A stretch of 64,000 nucleotides of DNA, from positions 46,650-110,649 of the forward strand of contig PHBH01000012.1 of the NCBI GenBank assembly GCA_002840535.1, given 5' to 3'. The DNA comes from Deltaproteobacteria bacterium HGW-Deltaproteobacteria-15. GTDB lineage: Bacteria > Desulfobacterota > DSM-4660 > Desulfatiglandales > HGW-15. Shown piece after piece: positions 25,712 to 33,997 of this stretch. The notes under the pieces were generated by a model. It saw only the letters and a program-made list of their open reading frames with translations, was not told the origin of the DNA and ran no database searches. The position numbers were made by a program, and so were the translations under genes. How positions within the stretch are numbered: the stretch's first letter is position 1; each line of letters opens with the position of its first letter.

Positions 25712-27175
25712 TCAGCGCGCTATCTTGAGCAGGACATCGATCTCATTGATCGACCAGTACACCTGCTTCTGCGCGTCACAGTCGGCGATCCAATCGTTCC
25801 TGTCGGGGTCATCCCCATCCGTGCAGCCGTCGGTTTTCCTGAGGAGATGGTGCTCGATGTGGTTCAGGGCGGGCTTCACGTGCCCCTTGTTGATCATCTT
25901 CTGGACGACCCGCGCGTCTGCGATGAACAACCCTCTAAACAGCGGGGACTTGAAGGCATCCCGATCCAAGTCGCACAGGGATTTGACAAGGTTTCTCATC
26001 TTCTCCTTGACCGTAGGCAGAGGGTCGATAGCGCCGTATATGATTAATTTCCTGGCATCGATATAATTCCAACCCGCTTCGAGAACGTCAATGTCGGTCG
26101 TTCCCGCCGGCAGGGGACCCACCTTGATGATGGTGGTGGAGCGGGAGGAAAACCCGGCATTGTGGTCGGCCGGATCATCAAAAGGCCAGATGACTGCCTG
26201 GTTCGGCGAGGTCGATTTCTGATCCGGAGGCCCGGGATTCTTCTGAGGTGGAACGATCCTGAAAGGCCCTTCCCCATCCAGTTTGTTGGAGGGAGTGAGA
26301 ACACCCGGTGTCAGGTACTGACCGTCCCGCTCAAAGGCGAGAAGCATCTTCAGGCCTCCCTCATTGTAGATAACATCTCCATTGATCCTCCCTGTGCAGG
26401 ACGGAGCGCTGTAGTCACACCACCCGACTGCGCTCTTGGAGATGTCCGCCTGCGCATCATAATAGTAGGTCGCCTGGGGATAGGTCCCATTCACATGATA
26501 GAAGAGCGGGTTGGGGTCGGGCGACAAAGGATGGAACTGGGAAAAGCCGTCCGGCGCATAGACTGTAATGTCCGTGGCGGAAGCGAGAATACCGCTTTTT
26601 CGCAGGATATCGGAAACGGGGACTCCGGAGTATTCGGCATAGTGGTCGTCGGACTTATGGGTATTCATCAGGAGGAACTGCTCGTGCTGAGGCATTGTTT
26701 CCAGTTGCTCCAGGGAATAGACTCGATAGGGCGCGGCAACCTTACTGGGATCGTCGTTTCCATCGCCGGGGTATCGCGTCGCCGCTATTTCAATTTGGTT
26801 GGAATAACCGTCTCCGTCCGAGTCCAATATCTTGATGGCCTCTACCGCAGCCTGATCGCTTCCATTGGCCTTGTAAGCTTTTCCATAACCGTTCAGGGTT
26901 TCATCGATGTTGCCGCTGGCATCGTATCCATACGAGTAGTGACACCACTGGCAACTTCCGAGGGTCACGAGTTGCCCTTTGCTGTTTGTGTATTGGCCCC
27001 CGCTGTGGCAGAGGTTGCAGCTGTCCAGCTTGGTGCCGGTCTTGTCGGGGTACACGGCAAGAAAGGCGCCCGAATCATCCTCGCCCATGTGATGGTATGC
27101 GCCGAAAGCGAGGCCCGTCGCCGCAAGGATGAGGCCGATCATTGCCATTGTTTGAACCAGGTTCCTGTGTTTCAT
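25712..27175 (-). CDS. Exported dihaem c-type cytochrome with a sulfite-oxidase-like domain
   Basis: 487 residues. A Sec signal (MKHRNLVQTMAMIGLILAA) leads into two haem-binding motifs, CNLCH and CQWCH. Next is a calcium-loop-like LDSDGDGYSNQIE, as in thrombospondin type 3 or EF-hand repeats. The middle, YRVYSLEQLETMPQ, SGVPVSDILRKSGI and VYAPDGFSQFH, resembles the fold of SUOX-type molybdopterin domains, but the Cys that would bind Mo is not evident. A final ~100 residues, with LCDLDRDAFKSPLFRGL and CTDG, are unassigned. ATG 27175 has AGGAGA upstream. A copy of the recurrent operator motif lies 110 bp upstream. Confidence 0.7.
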   Translation of the reverse strand: MKHRNLVQTMAMIGLILAATGLAFGAYHHMGEDDSGAFLAVYPDKTGTKLDSCNLCHSGGQYTNSKGQLVTLGSCQWCHYSYGYDASGNIDETLNGYGKAYKANGSDQAAVEAIKILDSDGDGYSNQIEIAATRYPGDGNDDPSKVAAPYRVYSLEQLETMPQHEQFLLMNTHKSDDHYAEYSGVPVSDILRKSGILASATDITVYAPDGFSQFHPLSPDPNPLFYHVNGTYPQATYYYDAQADISKSAVGWCDYSAPSCTGRINGDVIYNEGGLKMLLAFERDGQYLTPGVLTPSNKLDGEGPFRIVPPQKNPGPPDQKSTSPNQAVIWPFDDPADHNAGFSSRSTTIIKVGPLPAGTTDIDVLEAGWNYIDARKLIIYGAIDPLPTVKEKMRNLVKSLCDLDRDAFKSPLFRGLFIADARVVQKMINKGHVKPALNHIEHHLLRKTDGCTDGDDPDRNDWIADCDAQKQVYWSINEIDVLLKIAR

Positions 27176-27284
27176 CTTCTTTCTCCTTTCATTTGGGATT
27201 GCATATCCTTGAGTCTCAACTGAACCGTGCAAAATCTGCCCTGCTCGGGGGATGCCGTTCTCATCTGTTATGGCAAATGCGATA

Positions 27285-27302
27285 TATGGCAGAACTGACA
27301 TA
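27285..27302. promoter_or_regulatory. Operator-like site upstream of the cytochrome/FmdE operon
   Basis: TATGGCA-GAAC-TGACATA matches the recurrent motif at 13 of 14 half-site positions. It lies 110 bp upstream of the start at 27175 on the minus strand. Confidence 0.6.
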
Positions 27303-27527
27303 AAACAAGGGGCAAGTCAAGTCTGAAAAACGCGCCTGGGAGGGTAATCCTTGCTTTGCAGACTTCCTACGGCTGTGGATTGCGTCTTAGAGTGGCGGGA
27401 ATCCTAGAGGACGGGTGTCAAGAGAAAGAGGAGACCATGGCCAGGCTCTTATTGGAAAGAGTTTCTTCTGCGCTTACGAACTAAGGCAGAGCTGACTCTG
27501 GCCGGTCGAATCGATGGACTCTCGGTT

Positions 27528-28007
27528 TTACTTGAATCGATCATCCGATTTCCTGGTCGAGAGGGTTGCAACGGCTTTCTGCATCCAACCGATTCGCGCT
27601 TCCTTTGGAGCGTCGAATTCCGGAACGTAGGGCTTTATGTCCAGAAGAGGAGTCCCATCGAGAATGTCCACGTTGCGGATGTGCAATACGCCGTCTTCGA
27701 TCTTTTCCAGTTGAACAACGGACAGCCCGATTGCATTCGGACGCTTTGGCGCCCGGGTGGCGAAGAGTCCACGCGACTCCGAGTCCAGGAAGGGAACGAC
27801 GGCGAGCTTGAATCCGTGGCTGCGGTGGAAGTGATAAATCAGGACGATGTGTGAAAAGCCGTCGAGATCCTTGAGCCCCTCCTGGAATTCCCCCAGCAAC
27901 TCAACCGTTCCCTTCACGCCGGCCGCCCCGGCCGGCTGGATCGGCATGCCTTTGGTTTTTTTAAACGGGGAGCGGATGATTCCAATGGGTGCGTATTCGA
28001 TATTCAT
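27528..28007 (-). CDS. trmO: TrmO-like tRNA methyltransferase (TsaA/YaeB family)
   Basis: 159 residues. The family signatures are PIGIIRSPFKK at the N-terminus, GFSHIVLIYHFHRS and ATRAPKRPNAIGLS. E. coli TrmO N6-methylates the t6A base at position 37 of some tRNAs using SAM. Short single-domain members are frequent in archaea and anaerobes, where the substrate is not established. It follows the MOT1-like permease on the same strand, with about 67 bp between. Confidence 0.85.
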   Translation of the reverse strand: MNIEYAPIGIIRSPFKKTKGMPIQPAGAAGVKGTVELLGEFQEGLKDLDGFSHIVLIYHFHRSHGFKLAVVPFLDSESRGLFATRAPKRPNAIGLSVVQLEKIEDGVLHIRNVDILDGTPLLDIKPYVPEFDAPKEARIGWMQKAVATLSTRKSDDRFK

Positions 28008-28074
28008 CTTGTCACGCCTGCTCCTTTTGGTCTGAATGAATTTGACAAGGCTTCATCTGATTGCCCGGTATTTG

Positions 28075-29334
28075 TCAGATCTTTACCCGAGCCCTCCGAA
28101 TCAGCAGGTCGGCAAGGATCCCGATCCCAAAGGCCCATGCCATATTTGGCACAGCCAGAGCAATACCTGCAATAAGAAGGGCTATGAAAAACTCCTCGTT
28201 TGTTTTAAGGCTCCGGACAAGGGGGCATAGCTCCAACCCGGCAAACACGAGAAGCACACCGAGCACGGAATTGGGAATGAGGGCGAGAATGGTGAGACCG
28301 AGCTCGCCCAGGACGAGCGCAAGAATGATGAAGAGACCGCCGATCATGATCGGTGCGCCGCCCGTTCTTGCGCCGAATCGGTAGTGCGCCGCAAGCCCGC
28401 CCGTTCCATGGCACATGGGGACAGCCCCGAAGAAGCCTGCAGGCAGGTTGACGACACCCATGGAGAGAGCAAACCGTGCCGCCGTTGCCCTTGAGAGGAG
28501 CGGGCTTTTCGGAAAAAGGCTGCTGCAGGTGTCTGCAGTTCCGACGCAGGCATTTCCTATGGTCAGCGGTATTTGCGGTAGAATGAGCATGAAAAAGGCG
28601 ATGTAGAAATCGCTGAGAGAAGGCAACACCACACGTACTTCGGTAGGGCCTACTGCAAGGGCACGGCCTTGAAGACCACCGAGGGCCAGGCCGGCGACGA
28701 TCCCAACGACCAACGCACCCAGGGCGGCAGGGATCCTCGTGTTATCGAGCAGGAGCAGGACCATGGCGAATACGAGGAATCCCAGGATCAGGTTGACGTG
28801 ATATTCAGAGTATTTCCCGGTCGCGCCTGAAAGGAATATTTCCTGTGAGACGATCAACTCGATCCCTTTTCTCAGGAAAATGAGACCTAAAGCCAGTTGG
28901 ATTCCTCGAACCACCGGCTGAGTGAAAAGCCTGGCAATTCTGTCCAGCATTCCGGACAGGGACAAAAGAAGCAGGATAACTCCGAAGATGATCCCCGCTG
29001 CGCCGATCACCGATTCGGTGATCTGCCCTGGAAAAGCAATGGCAATCGCCCCGACTGCTTTCAGGGGCTGCACCGGTACCGGCAATCGGTAATAAAAGCC
29101 TGTCAGGAGATAGAACAATCCGAATGCAAGAAAAACGGTGGTGGGACTCAGTTGGTTGATCAGGATCATGCCCACCACAATGGGGAGGAGCGTGCCGAGA
29201 TCTCCCAAGGAGCCGGCCAATTCGACCCTGTCGAAGCGGAAAGTTGTGGGCAGGGCTTTTCTGCTTTCCTTTCCGGCCTTTCCATCATCGTACGCGATTT
29301 CCTTGGCGGTATCCTTTTCATTGATTTTCGCCAT
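28075..29334 (-). CDS. MOT1-family molybdate/sulfate permease
   Basis: 419 residues with about ten hydrophobic segments. The conserved MOT1 (molybdate transporter) motifs are seen: ELAGSLGDLGTLLPIVVGM near the N-terminus, YYRLPVPVQPLKAVGAIAIA, and the later PQIPLTIGNACVGTADTC and VPMCHGTGGLAAHYRFGA. In plants and algae MOT1 carries molybdate with high affinity; bacterial members are less studied. In a cluster full of Mo proteins, molybdate is the most likely substrate. ATG 29334 is favoured by AAGAGG just upstream; an ATG at 29376 is possible. Confidence 0.88.
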   Translation of the reverse strand: MAKINEKDTAKEIAYDDGKAGKESRKALPTTFRFDRVELAGSLGDLGTLLPIVVGMILINQLSPTTVFLAFGLFYLLTGFYYRLPVPVQPLKAVGAIAIAFPGQITESVIGAAGIIFGVILLLLSLSGMLDRIARLFTQPVVRGIQLALGLIFLRKGIELIVSQEIFLSGATGKYSEYHVNLILGFLVFAMVLLLLDNTRIPAALGALVVGIVAGLALGGLQGRALAVGPTEVRVVLPSLSDFYIAFFMLILPQIPLTIGNACVGTADTCSSLFPKSPLLSRATAARFALSMGVVNLPAGFFGAVPMCHGTGGLAAHYRFGARTGGAPIMIGGLFIILALVLGELGLTILALIPNSVLGVLLVFAGLELCPLVRSLKTNEEFFIALLIAGIALAVPNMAWAFGIGILADLLIRRARVKI

Positions 29335-29826
29335 CCTCTTTGGCCTCCCTTTGAATCTATCCGTTCCCCCAGACATAGAATCGGCTCAGAGTGAGACTCC
29401 GTGAGCCTCCACCCGCGAAGCCCCTCATTGCGGGACAGGCGAGCCTCAGTCCAATCGAACCCAATCGCCGCAGTGCTGAGGTGAAATGCCTGTTTTAACA
29501 ATCCGAGAGTACTAGGGCTGAGCTTGGCTTGCAATGCACTTCGGCGCATCAGGTGCGAAGAGTAACCGGAACCGTTCATATTTACCCGCATCCGGAACCG
29601 GGGGGCGTAGACCGGGATAGGGGATTTGCGAGCACAATTTACATCATCGGGCCAATAGCCCTCTCCTACCAAAGATATGGATATATCAGAATCGACACAT
29701 GATAGTCGACCCGATTCCTTCCTGTCCAGAAGTCCACAAACGGTTCCTGCACGGTTCTCTATGTGAAACGCATTCTCCGCGGCTTGGGCGGCATGCAGGC
29801 GGTAAACGCTAAACAAGGAGGAAGAG
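29335..29826. other. Divergent promoter region between the MOT1-like permease and the porin
   Basis: About 490 bases with no convincing gene. A reading frame crosses it on the minus strand but overlaps both neighbours and has no family features. It contains the weak operator-like site at 29682-29699. Confidence 0.5.
29682..29699. promoter_or_regulatory. Weak operator-like site upstream of the porin gene
   Basis: TATATCA-GAAT-CGACACA matches the recurrent motif at 11 of 14 half-site bases. It is 128 bp upstream of the porin start at 29827. Confidence 0.35.
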
Positions 29827-31110
29827 ATGAGAAAAGGATATCTTTTCGTGATGGGTTCATTGGCAATGGGACTGTTTCTGCTGGGTTCTACAAACACCGT
29901 AAGCGGAGAATCCTCGACGAAGCTGATCGATCTGCTTATCAAAAAAGGAATTGTGACAAAAGAGGAGGCGGAAGCTCTGAAGAAGGAGTCGATGGAAGAG
30001 GAGAAACAGAAGCCACCTGATGTTCAAAGCAAGGCAGCCGACTGGACCAAGAACGTGGAGGTGGGATACAAGAACGGCGCGTACATAAAAACAACGGATG
30101 ATCGATATTCGCTGAAGATGAATGTAGGCGTTCAACCCCTCTTTGTTGACCGGGAACTCGAAGACCAGGACGATTCTTCAACCTTCCGGATCCGGCGAGC
30201 GCGACTATTCGCGAGCGGCAATGCCTTTTACCCGTGGCTCCAGTATAACACACAGCTTACGATGGAGGGTGGGAGCTCAGCTCTTCGCGATGCCTTTCTT
30301 GAGGCAACTTATCTTGATTACTTGCGGCCGAAGGCTGGGCAGTTCAAGGTCCCGTATGACCGGGAGTTTCTCAACTCCGGATTTGCCCTGCAATTTATCG
30401 AGCGCTCTATCGCAAGCAACCAGTTCTCCCTGCAGCGGGACATCGGGTTTCAACTCTCCGGCGCTTTGCTGGGGGAGAAGGCGTCCTATGCAGTCGGCGT
30501 GTTCAACGGCAGCGGCGGTAATCAGGACAACATAGATACCGACTATATGTATGTCGGACGCTTTGTATGGGAGCCGTTCGGCCCGTATCCATATTGGCAG
30601 CCCCCCCTGGGAAGCAAGAAAGAGACGTTGTTTGCTCTCGGCGTTGCAGCCGGGTATTTACCTGATCTGGAGAGCCTGGAAAGAAGAAGCCTGGCAGGTG
30701 TCCTCGGAAATGCAAACATCGTTCCGGCGACGAGCGACGTATTTCAATTTGCCGCCGATCTCGCCTTCAAATACAAACGGTTTTCCACGGAAGCGGGATA
30801 CCATTTCAGGGAGATCGATCCTCAGACTGCAGCTTTTGCCAGCACCGATGCGTGGGGACTGTACGCTCAGGCCGGCTATTTTATCATCCTCGACAAGCTC
30901 GAATTCGCAGCCCGTTATTCGTATGTCGACCCGGATAATCCAACAGGCGTGGGTACTGAGCGCCAGCAAGAAGGAACGCTGGGCCTGAATTATTATTTCT
31001 ACGCGCATCGGATAAAAGCGCAACTGAATTACTCCTATTTAGAAACTGAGGATGAGCCCGAAGACCGTTCGGATCATGTGATCCAGAGCACCATGGTTTT
31101 TCTGTTCTAG
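29827..31110 (+). CDS. OprP/OprO-type outer-membrane porin
   Basis: 427 residues. A signal peptide (residues 1-27) is followed by a short helical segment (LIDLLIKKGIVTKEEAEALKKE), common at the start of this family. A beta-rich barrel follows, with the family-typical FRIRRARLFASGNAFYPWLQYNTQL, and the chain ends in Phe as outer-membrane barrels do. OprP-type porins favour oxyanions such as phosphate. Between a MOT1-like permease and a Mo-storage-like protein, this one could pass molybdate or tungstate, which is an inference. GGAGGAAGAG precedes the ATG. Confidence 0.85.
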   Translation: MRKGYLFVMGSLAMGLFLLGSTNTVSGESSTKLIDLLIKKGIVTKEEAEALKKESMEEEKQKPPDVQSKAADWTKNVEVGYKNGAYIKTTDDRYSLKMNVGVQPLFVDRELEDQDDSSTFRIRRARLFASGNAFYPWLQYNTQLTMEGGSSALRDAFLEATYLDYLRPKAGQFKVPYDREFLNSGFALQFIERSIASNQFSLQRDIGFQLSGALLGEKASYAVGVFNGSGGNQDNIDTDYMYVGRFVWEPFGPYPYWQPPLGSKKETLFALGVAAGYLPDLESLERRSLAGVLGNANIVPATSDVFQFAADLAFKYKRFSTEAGYHFREIDPQTAAFASTDAWGLYAQAGYFIILDKLEFAARYSYVDPDNPTGVGTERQQEGTLGLNYYFYAHRIKAQLNYSYLETEDEPEDRSDHVIQSTMVFLF

Positions 31111-31272
31111 TCGAACTGCCGTCTGTTTCAGTCCGTCCATGAGCGGCCGGATCCGGGAGGGAAGCTTGACTTTGCAGGTTTGCACCCCTATAAAAAGGGA
31201 TCAAACAGCGCCCGATCCCGGTCTGAGCGGGCGAACCCGGGGCGACCGGTGAAGAGAGAACGAGGAGATCCT

Positions 31273-32130
31273 ATGTCCAAGCTTGTGAAGGAAGAAGGAG
31301 ATAAAGGAAGGCTTCATATCGAAACGCCCCTGATGGGCGAGTCTCTTGTCAGCAAGGAGTTCCTCAAGAGAACCGAGGCCAAGGAATATTTCCGGATGCA
31401 GCCCGACATCAATGTGCTCAAGATTGGCGGGCAGAGCATCATCGATCGCGGTGCCAAGGCGGTTCTCCCCATCCTGGATGTTCTGATACAGGCAAAGGAG
31501 AAGCACAAGATCATCCTCATGGCGGGAGGAGGCACCCGCGCCAGGCACGTCTACAGCATAGGAGTCGATCTGGGCATGCCCACCGGCGTGCTGTCCAAAC
31601 TGGGGGACAAGGTCTCCTGGCAGAATGCGGAAATGCTCACCGTCCTCCTGGCCAAGTATGGCGGCGTCAAGATCGGACACGGTGACAACCTGGAGCAGTT
31701 GACCATGTTCTGCCGGCTCGGCTATCTGCCGATTACCTACGGGATTCCCCCGTACGGCTACTTTGAGCACCCGGCTGAGATCGGCTCCATTCCACCCCAT
31801 CGCACAGACTGCGGCGCCTTTCTGCTAGCCGAGAACATCGGCGCCCGGTCTCTCATCTACCTGAAGGATGAAAAAGGCCTTTTCGATTCAGATCCCAAAA
31901 AGGGAGAGGGCAAGAAAAACAAGATGCGATTCTTTGACAGGATCTCCGCCAGGGAGCTGATGGAACTGGACCTGGACGACCTCATCATCGAACGCCCAAT
32001 TCTCACCTTCCTTCAGAGGGCGAAGTGTTTGAAGGAATTACAGATCATCGATGCCCTGCACCATCCCGAGCACATCCTCGATGCCCTTGAAGGGAAGCAT
32101 GTGGGCACCATTATCTACAAAGAAGAATGA
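31273..32130 (+). CDS. Molybdenum/tungsten storage protein subunit (MoSto family)
   Basis: 285 residues of the amino-acid-kinase fold. NVLKIGGQSIIDRG is the nucleotide-loop segment, then LMAGGGTRARHVYSIGVDLGMPTGVLSKLG and GIPPYGYFEHPAEIGSIPPHRTDCGAFLLAENIG, which match Azotobacter storage-protein subunits better than UMP kinase. In Azotobacter, MosA and MosB build a hexameric cage that stores polyoxomolybdate at the cost of ATP. Only one subunit gene is present here, so the complex may be a homo-oligomer. ATG 31273 has GAGGAG upstream. It follows the porin on the same strand. Confidence 0.85.
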   Translation: MSKLVKEEGDKGRLHIETPLMGESLVSKEFLKRTEAKEYFRMQPDINVLKIGGQSIIDRGAKAVLPILDVLIQAKEKHKIILMAGGGTRARHVYSIGVDLGMPTGVLSKLGDKVSWQNAEMLTVLLAKYGGVKIGHGDNLEQLTMFCRLGYLPITYGIPPYGYFEHPAEIGSIPPHRTDCGAFLLAENIGARSLIYLKDEKGLFDSDPKKGEGKKNKMRFFDRISARELMELDLDDLIIERPILTFLQRAKCLKELQIIDALHHPEHILDALEGKHVGTIIYKEE

Positions 32131-32164
32131 GTCTCCGAACCGGAGATCCTTGCACCAAGCCGGC

Positions 32165-32193
32165 GCTAACCCCGCAGCAGTTGCGGGGTTAGC
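32165..32193. terminator. 12-bp hairpin after the storage-protein gene
   Basis: GCTAACCCCGCA and TGCGGGGTTAGC pair perfectly around a 5-nt loop. There is no T-run on the plus side, so it may be a Rho-type or processing hairpin, or a bidirectional terminator between convergent genes. Confidence 0.55.
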
Positions 32194-32300
32194 GGGCGAA
32201 TCGGAAATAACGTTCATTTCTTGAGGTGGGAGATTCCCTGTATTTTGGCTGCGGGGAGTTTCAGTGCTGAAGCAAAAAGCGATTACCGGCCCAGTCAGCC

Positions 32301-32516
32301 TCAGGCCGGCTGAGCCGCTTTCTTCTTCTCGCCTTTCCCACGCTCGAGAATCACCACCGTGGCGCCGGTGACCTTCGCCAGTTGATCGAGTTCGCTTTTA
32401 CGGATATGCTCCACATAAATCTTCAGGTTGAGGTCATGGACGCCGACAACGCGGTAGCGGGGCTTCTTTTCGCCTTCCTCTACCTTACGCCTTTCTCGAA
32501 CAAATATTGCAGGCAT
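32301..32516 (-). CDS. Small basic protein of unknown function
   Basis: 71 residues. The middle, RYRVVGVHDLNLKIYVEHIRKSELDQLAKVTGATVVILER, looks like a compact alpha/beta unit, and the tail is Lys/Ala rich. GAGGAAA lies upstream of the ATG. It is divergent from the PadR-family regulator with the palindrome at 32583-32603 between them, so it may be under its control. I do not recognise the family. Confidence 0.55.
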   Translation of the reverse strand: MPAIFVRERRKVEEGEKKPRYRVVGVHDLNLKIYVEHIRKSELDQLAKVTGATVVILERGKGEKKKAAQPA

Positions 32517-32582
32517 GGGTTTCCTCCTCTATGGCATTGAAGATAAAAAGAGGTGATCTTGCCGACTAGGGCTCAATAGAGT

Positions 32583-32603
32583 ATATATCCTAAAAGGATA
32601 TAT
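32583..32603. promoter_or_regulatory. Inverted repeat overlapping the start of the PadR-like gene
   Basis: ATATATCC-TAAAA-GGATATAT is a perfect 8-bp inverted repeat that reaches into the start codon at 32602. An operator in this place fits autorepression, which is common for PadR-family proteins. Confidence 0.65.
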
Positions 32604-33006
32604 GTCAATGAAAGATATGATTGGAAGTAAAGACAAAAGCCAGCGGCCACGAAAAGGAAAAAGGGAGCGGTACATCCAGCCGTCGATCCTGTTGGGCCTT
32701 TGTGCGAAACCTTCGTACGGATACGAACTTATCCAGAATATTCATAAGTTTGGATTCGTGAAAGGGCAGGCGCCGCCGGGAATGATCTACCGGCACCTGC
32801 ACCAGTTGGAGGGGGACGGTTTGGTCTCGTCGGAGTGGAACACGGAGGCTGGGGGACCGGCGAAGCGCATGTACTATCTCACGGATGAGGGAAAGGAGAC
32901 GCTGGCCCTCTGGGTCGAGTATATGGACAGACAGGCCAAGACCCTGAACGCCTTTGTGAAGGAGTATCGTACGATCCTCAAACGAGGAGAGGAAGAGTCT
33001 GGCTAG
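32602..33006 (+). CDS. PadR-family transcriptional regulator
   Basis: 134 residues. After a Lys/Arg-rich N-terminus, the winged-helix domain reads ILLGLCAKPSYGYELIQNIH, GMIYRHLHQLEGDGLVSSEW and AKRMYYLTDEGKETLALWV, all typical of PadR, followed by a C-terminal dimerisation helix. Its ligand and targets are unknown; the operator-like palindrome at its start suggests that it represses itself and perhaps the divergent small gene. The stop codon lies in the terminal repeat of a MITE-like element. Confidence 0.88.
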   Translation: MSMKDMIGSKDKSQRPRKGKRERYIQPSILLGLCAKPSYGYELIQNIHKFGFVKGQAPPGMIYRHLHQLEGDGLVSSEWNTEAGGPAKRMYYLTDEGKETLALWVEYMDRQAKTLNAFVKEYRTILKRGEEESG

Positions 33007-33125
33007 TGTCGGGTCTCGGAAGTACATTGGCTCATGTCATTTCGCACGGAGTGAGAAACCTTATGGAGTCATAAGATCTCTCCCCTCGGTCGAGATGACA
33101 GGTTACTTGTGTCACACGACACTAG
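33003..33125. mobile_element. MITE-like palindromic element, copy 2
   Basis: The ends CTAGTGTCG (33003-33011) and CGACACTAG (33117-33125) are perfect inverted repeats. The inside shares GATCTCTCCC-CGGTCGAGATGACA and the following TTACTT with copy 1 at 24205-24348. The stop codons of both flanking convergent genes (33004-33006 and 33112-33114) fall inside the element. Confidence 0.6.
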
Positions 33126-33873
33126 CACTTCGAAGCGGGCTCTCCTGCTGTTTCCCGTTCTTCCGCTTTCCACCCAACGACTCCCAGATGCCGGTCTCCT
33201 TCGGCACCACAGGAAGAATGGGCCTGCTACCCCAGAGACGCGGGCGCAGCCATCCTTTGGTCCAAACCAGATCCCCGGGGGCGGGAACCTGCCCATCGCG
33301 GTCCAAGGAAACAGCAAGAATGTGGTGTCTCTCGAGTTCGGACACCCGAACTCTTTCCGGCAGATCGCGCAGCCTCCCGAATTCAATGAATCTGCCGCTC
33401 CATCCGTGGGCTGTCAGCCCGACTGCTGCGGCCGCGCCGATGATACCGTCGTTTGTACCGCCATGTCCGGAAAGGTGCATATCGCGAGTGGCTTCAAGAG
33501 CATCCCTTTGGCTCACCACATGACTGGTGCACCTCCGGCTGAAAGCGATCAACCGAGGCAGCGCAGGATTGTCTCCACAGGTAACGCAAAGCCCGGGGTC
33601 GCTTCCTTCCAGTGCATAACGTTCAAGATGCCGTACGGATCTCGAGACGAGGTCGTCTAGAAAGCTCGGGTCCTCCATTTGCACAACTACGCAGGCGCTG
33701 CTGTTATGGGAGGTGTAGGGGATGTCTTCATGGACCAGAAGCTGCTGGCGCACCACACCCCACAGATTGCATCCTTCCGGCAATTCGGATTGGAACCACC
33801 GAGCCAGTTTCCCGGTTCCTCGGTCGGAACCCAGAAAATCAGTGTCATCAAAACCAATGTAAGCGCGTATCAA
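33112..33873 (-). CDS. TiaS-like protein at the end of the tungstate transport operon
   Basis: 253 residues, TTG start with GAGGAG 5 nt upstream. YIGFDDTDFLGSDRGTGKLARW resembles the nucleotide-binding start (DDTD) of archaeal tRNA-Ile agmatidine synthetase TiaS, and SGHGGTNDGIIGAAAAVGL resembles its later Gly-rich segment. The zinc and OB-fold domains of TiaS are missing, so it is a shortened relative rather than a true TiaS. It is the last gene after tupC, 124 bp downstream, on the same strand. The function is unknown. The last few codons come from the MITE-like element. Confidence 0.6.
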   Translation of the reverse strand: MIRAYIGFDDTDFLGSDRGTGKLARWFQSELPEGCNLWGVVRQQLLVHEDIPYTSHNSSACVVVQMEDPSFLDDLVSRSVRHLERYALEGSDPGLCVTCGDNPALPRLIAFSRRCTSHVVSQRDALEATRDMHLSGHGGTNDGIIGAAAAVGLTAHGWSGRFIEFGRLRDLPERVRVSELERHHILAVSLDRDGQVPAPGDLVWTKGWLRPRLWGSRPILPVVPKETGIWESLGGKRKNGKQQESPLRSASVV

Positions 33874-33997
33874 TTTCTCCTCACATCAATAGAGCTTTTG
33901 AAGCGTATAAATTACGACCGGCCTCCTGCAGGATTTCACGAGGCCGGCCGGATAGGGGCGCCGGCAGCGAGAAGCATCTCTCAGCGCTCCTATCGTG

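Noticed and set aside
29166..29942. A 258-codon minus-strand frame across the porin/permease intergenic region
   Set aside because: It overlaps the starts of both flanking genes and shows no family features; a promoter region is the better reading.
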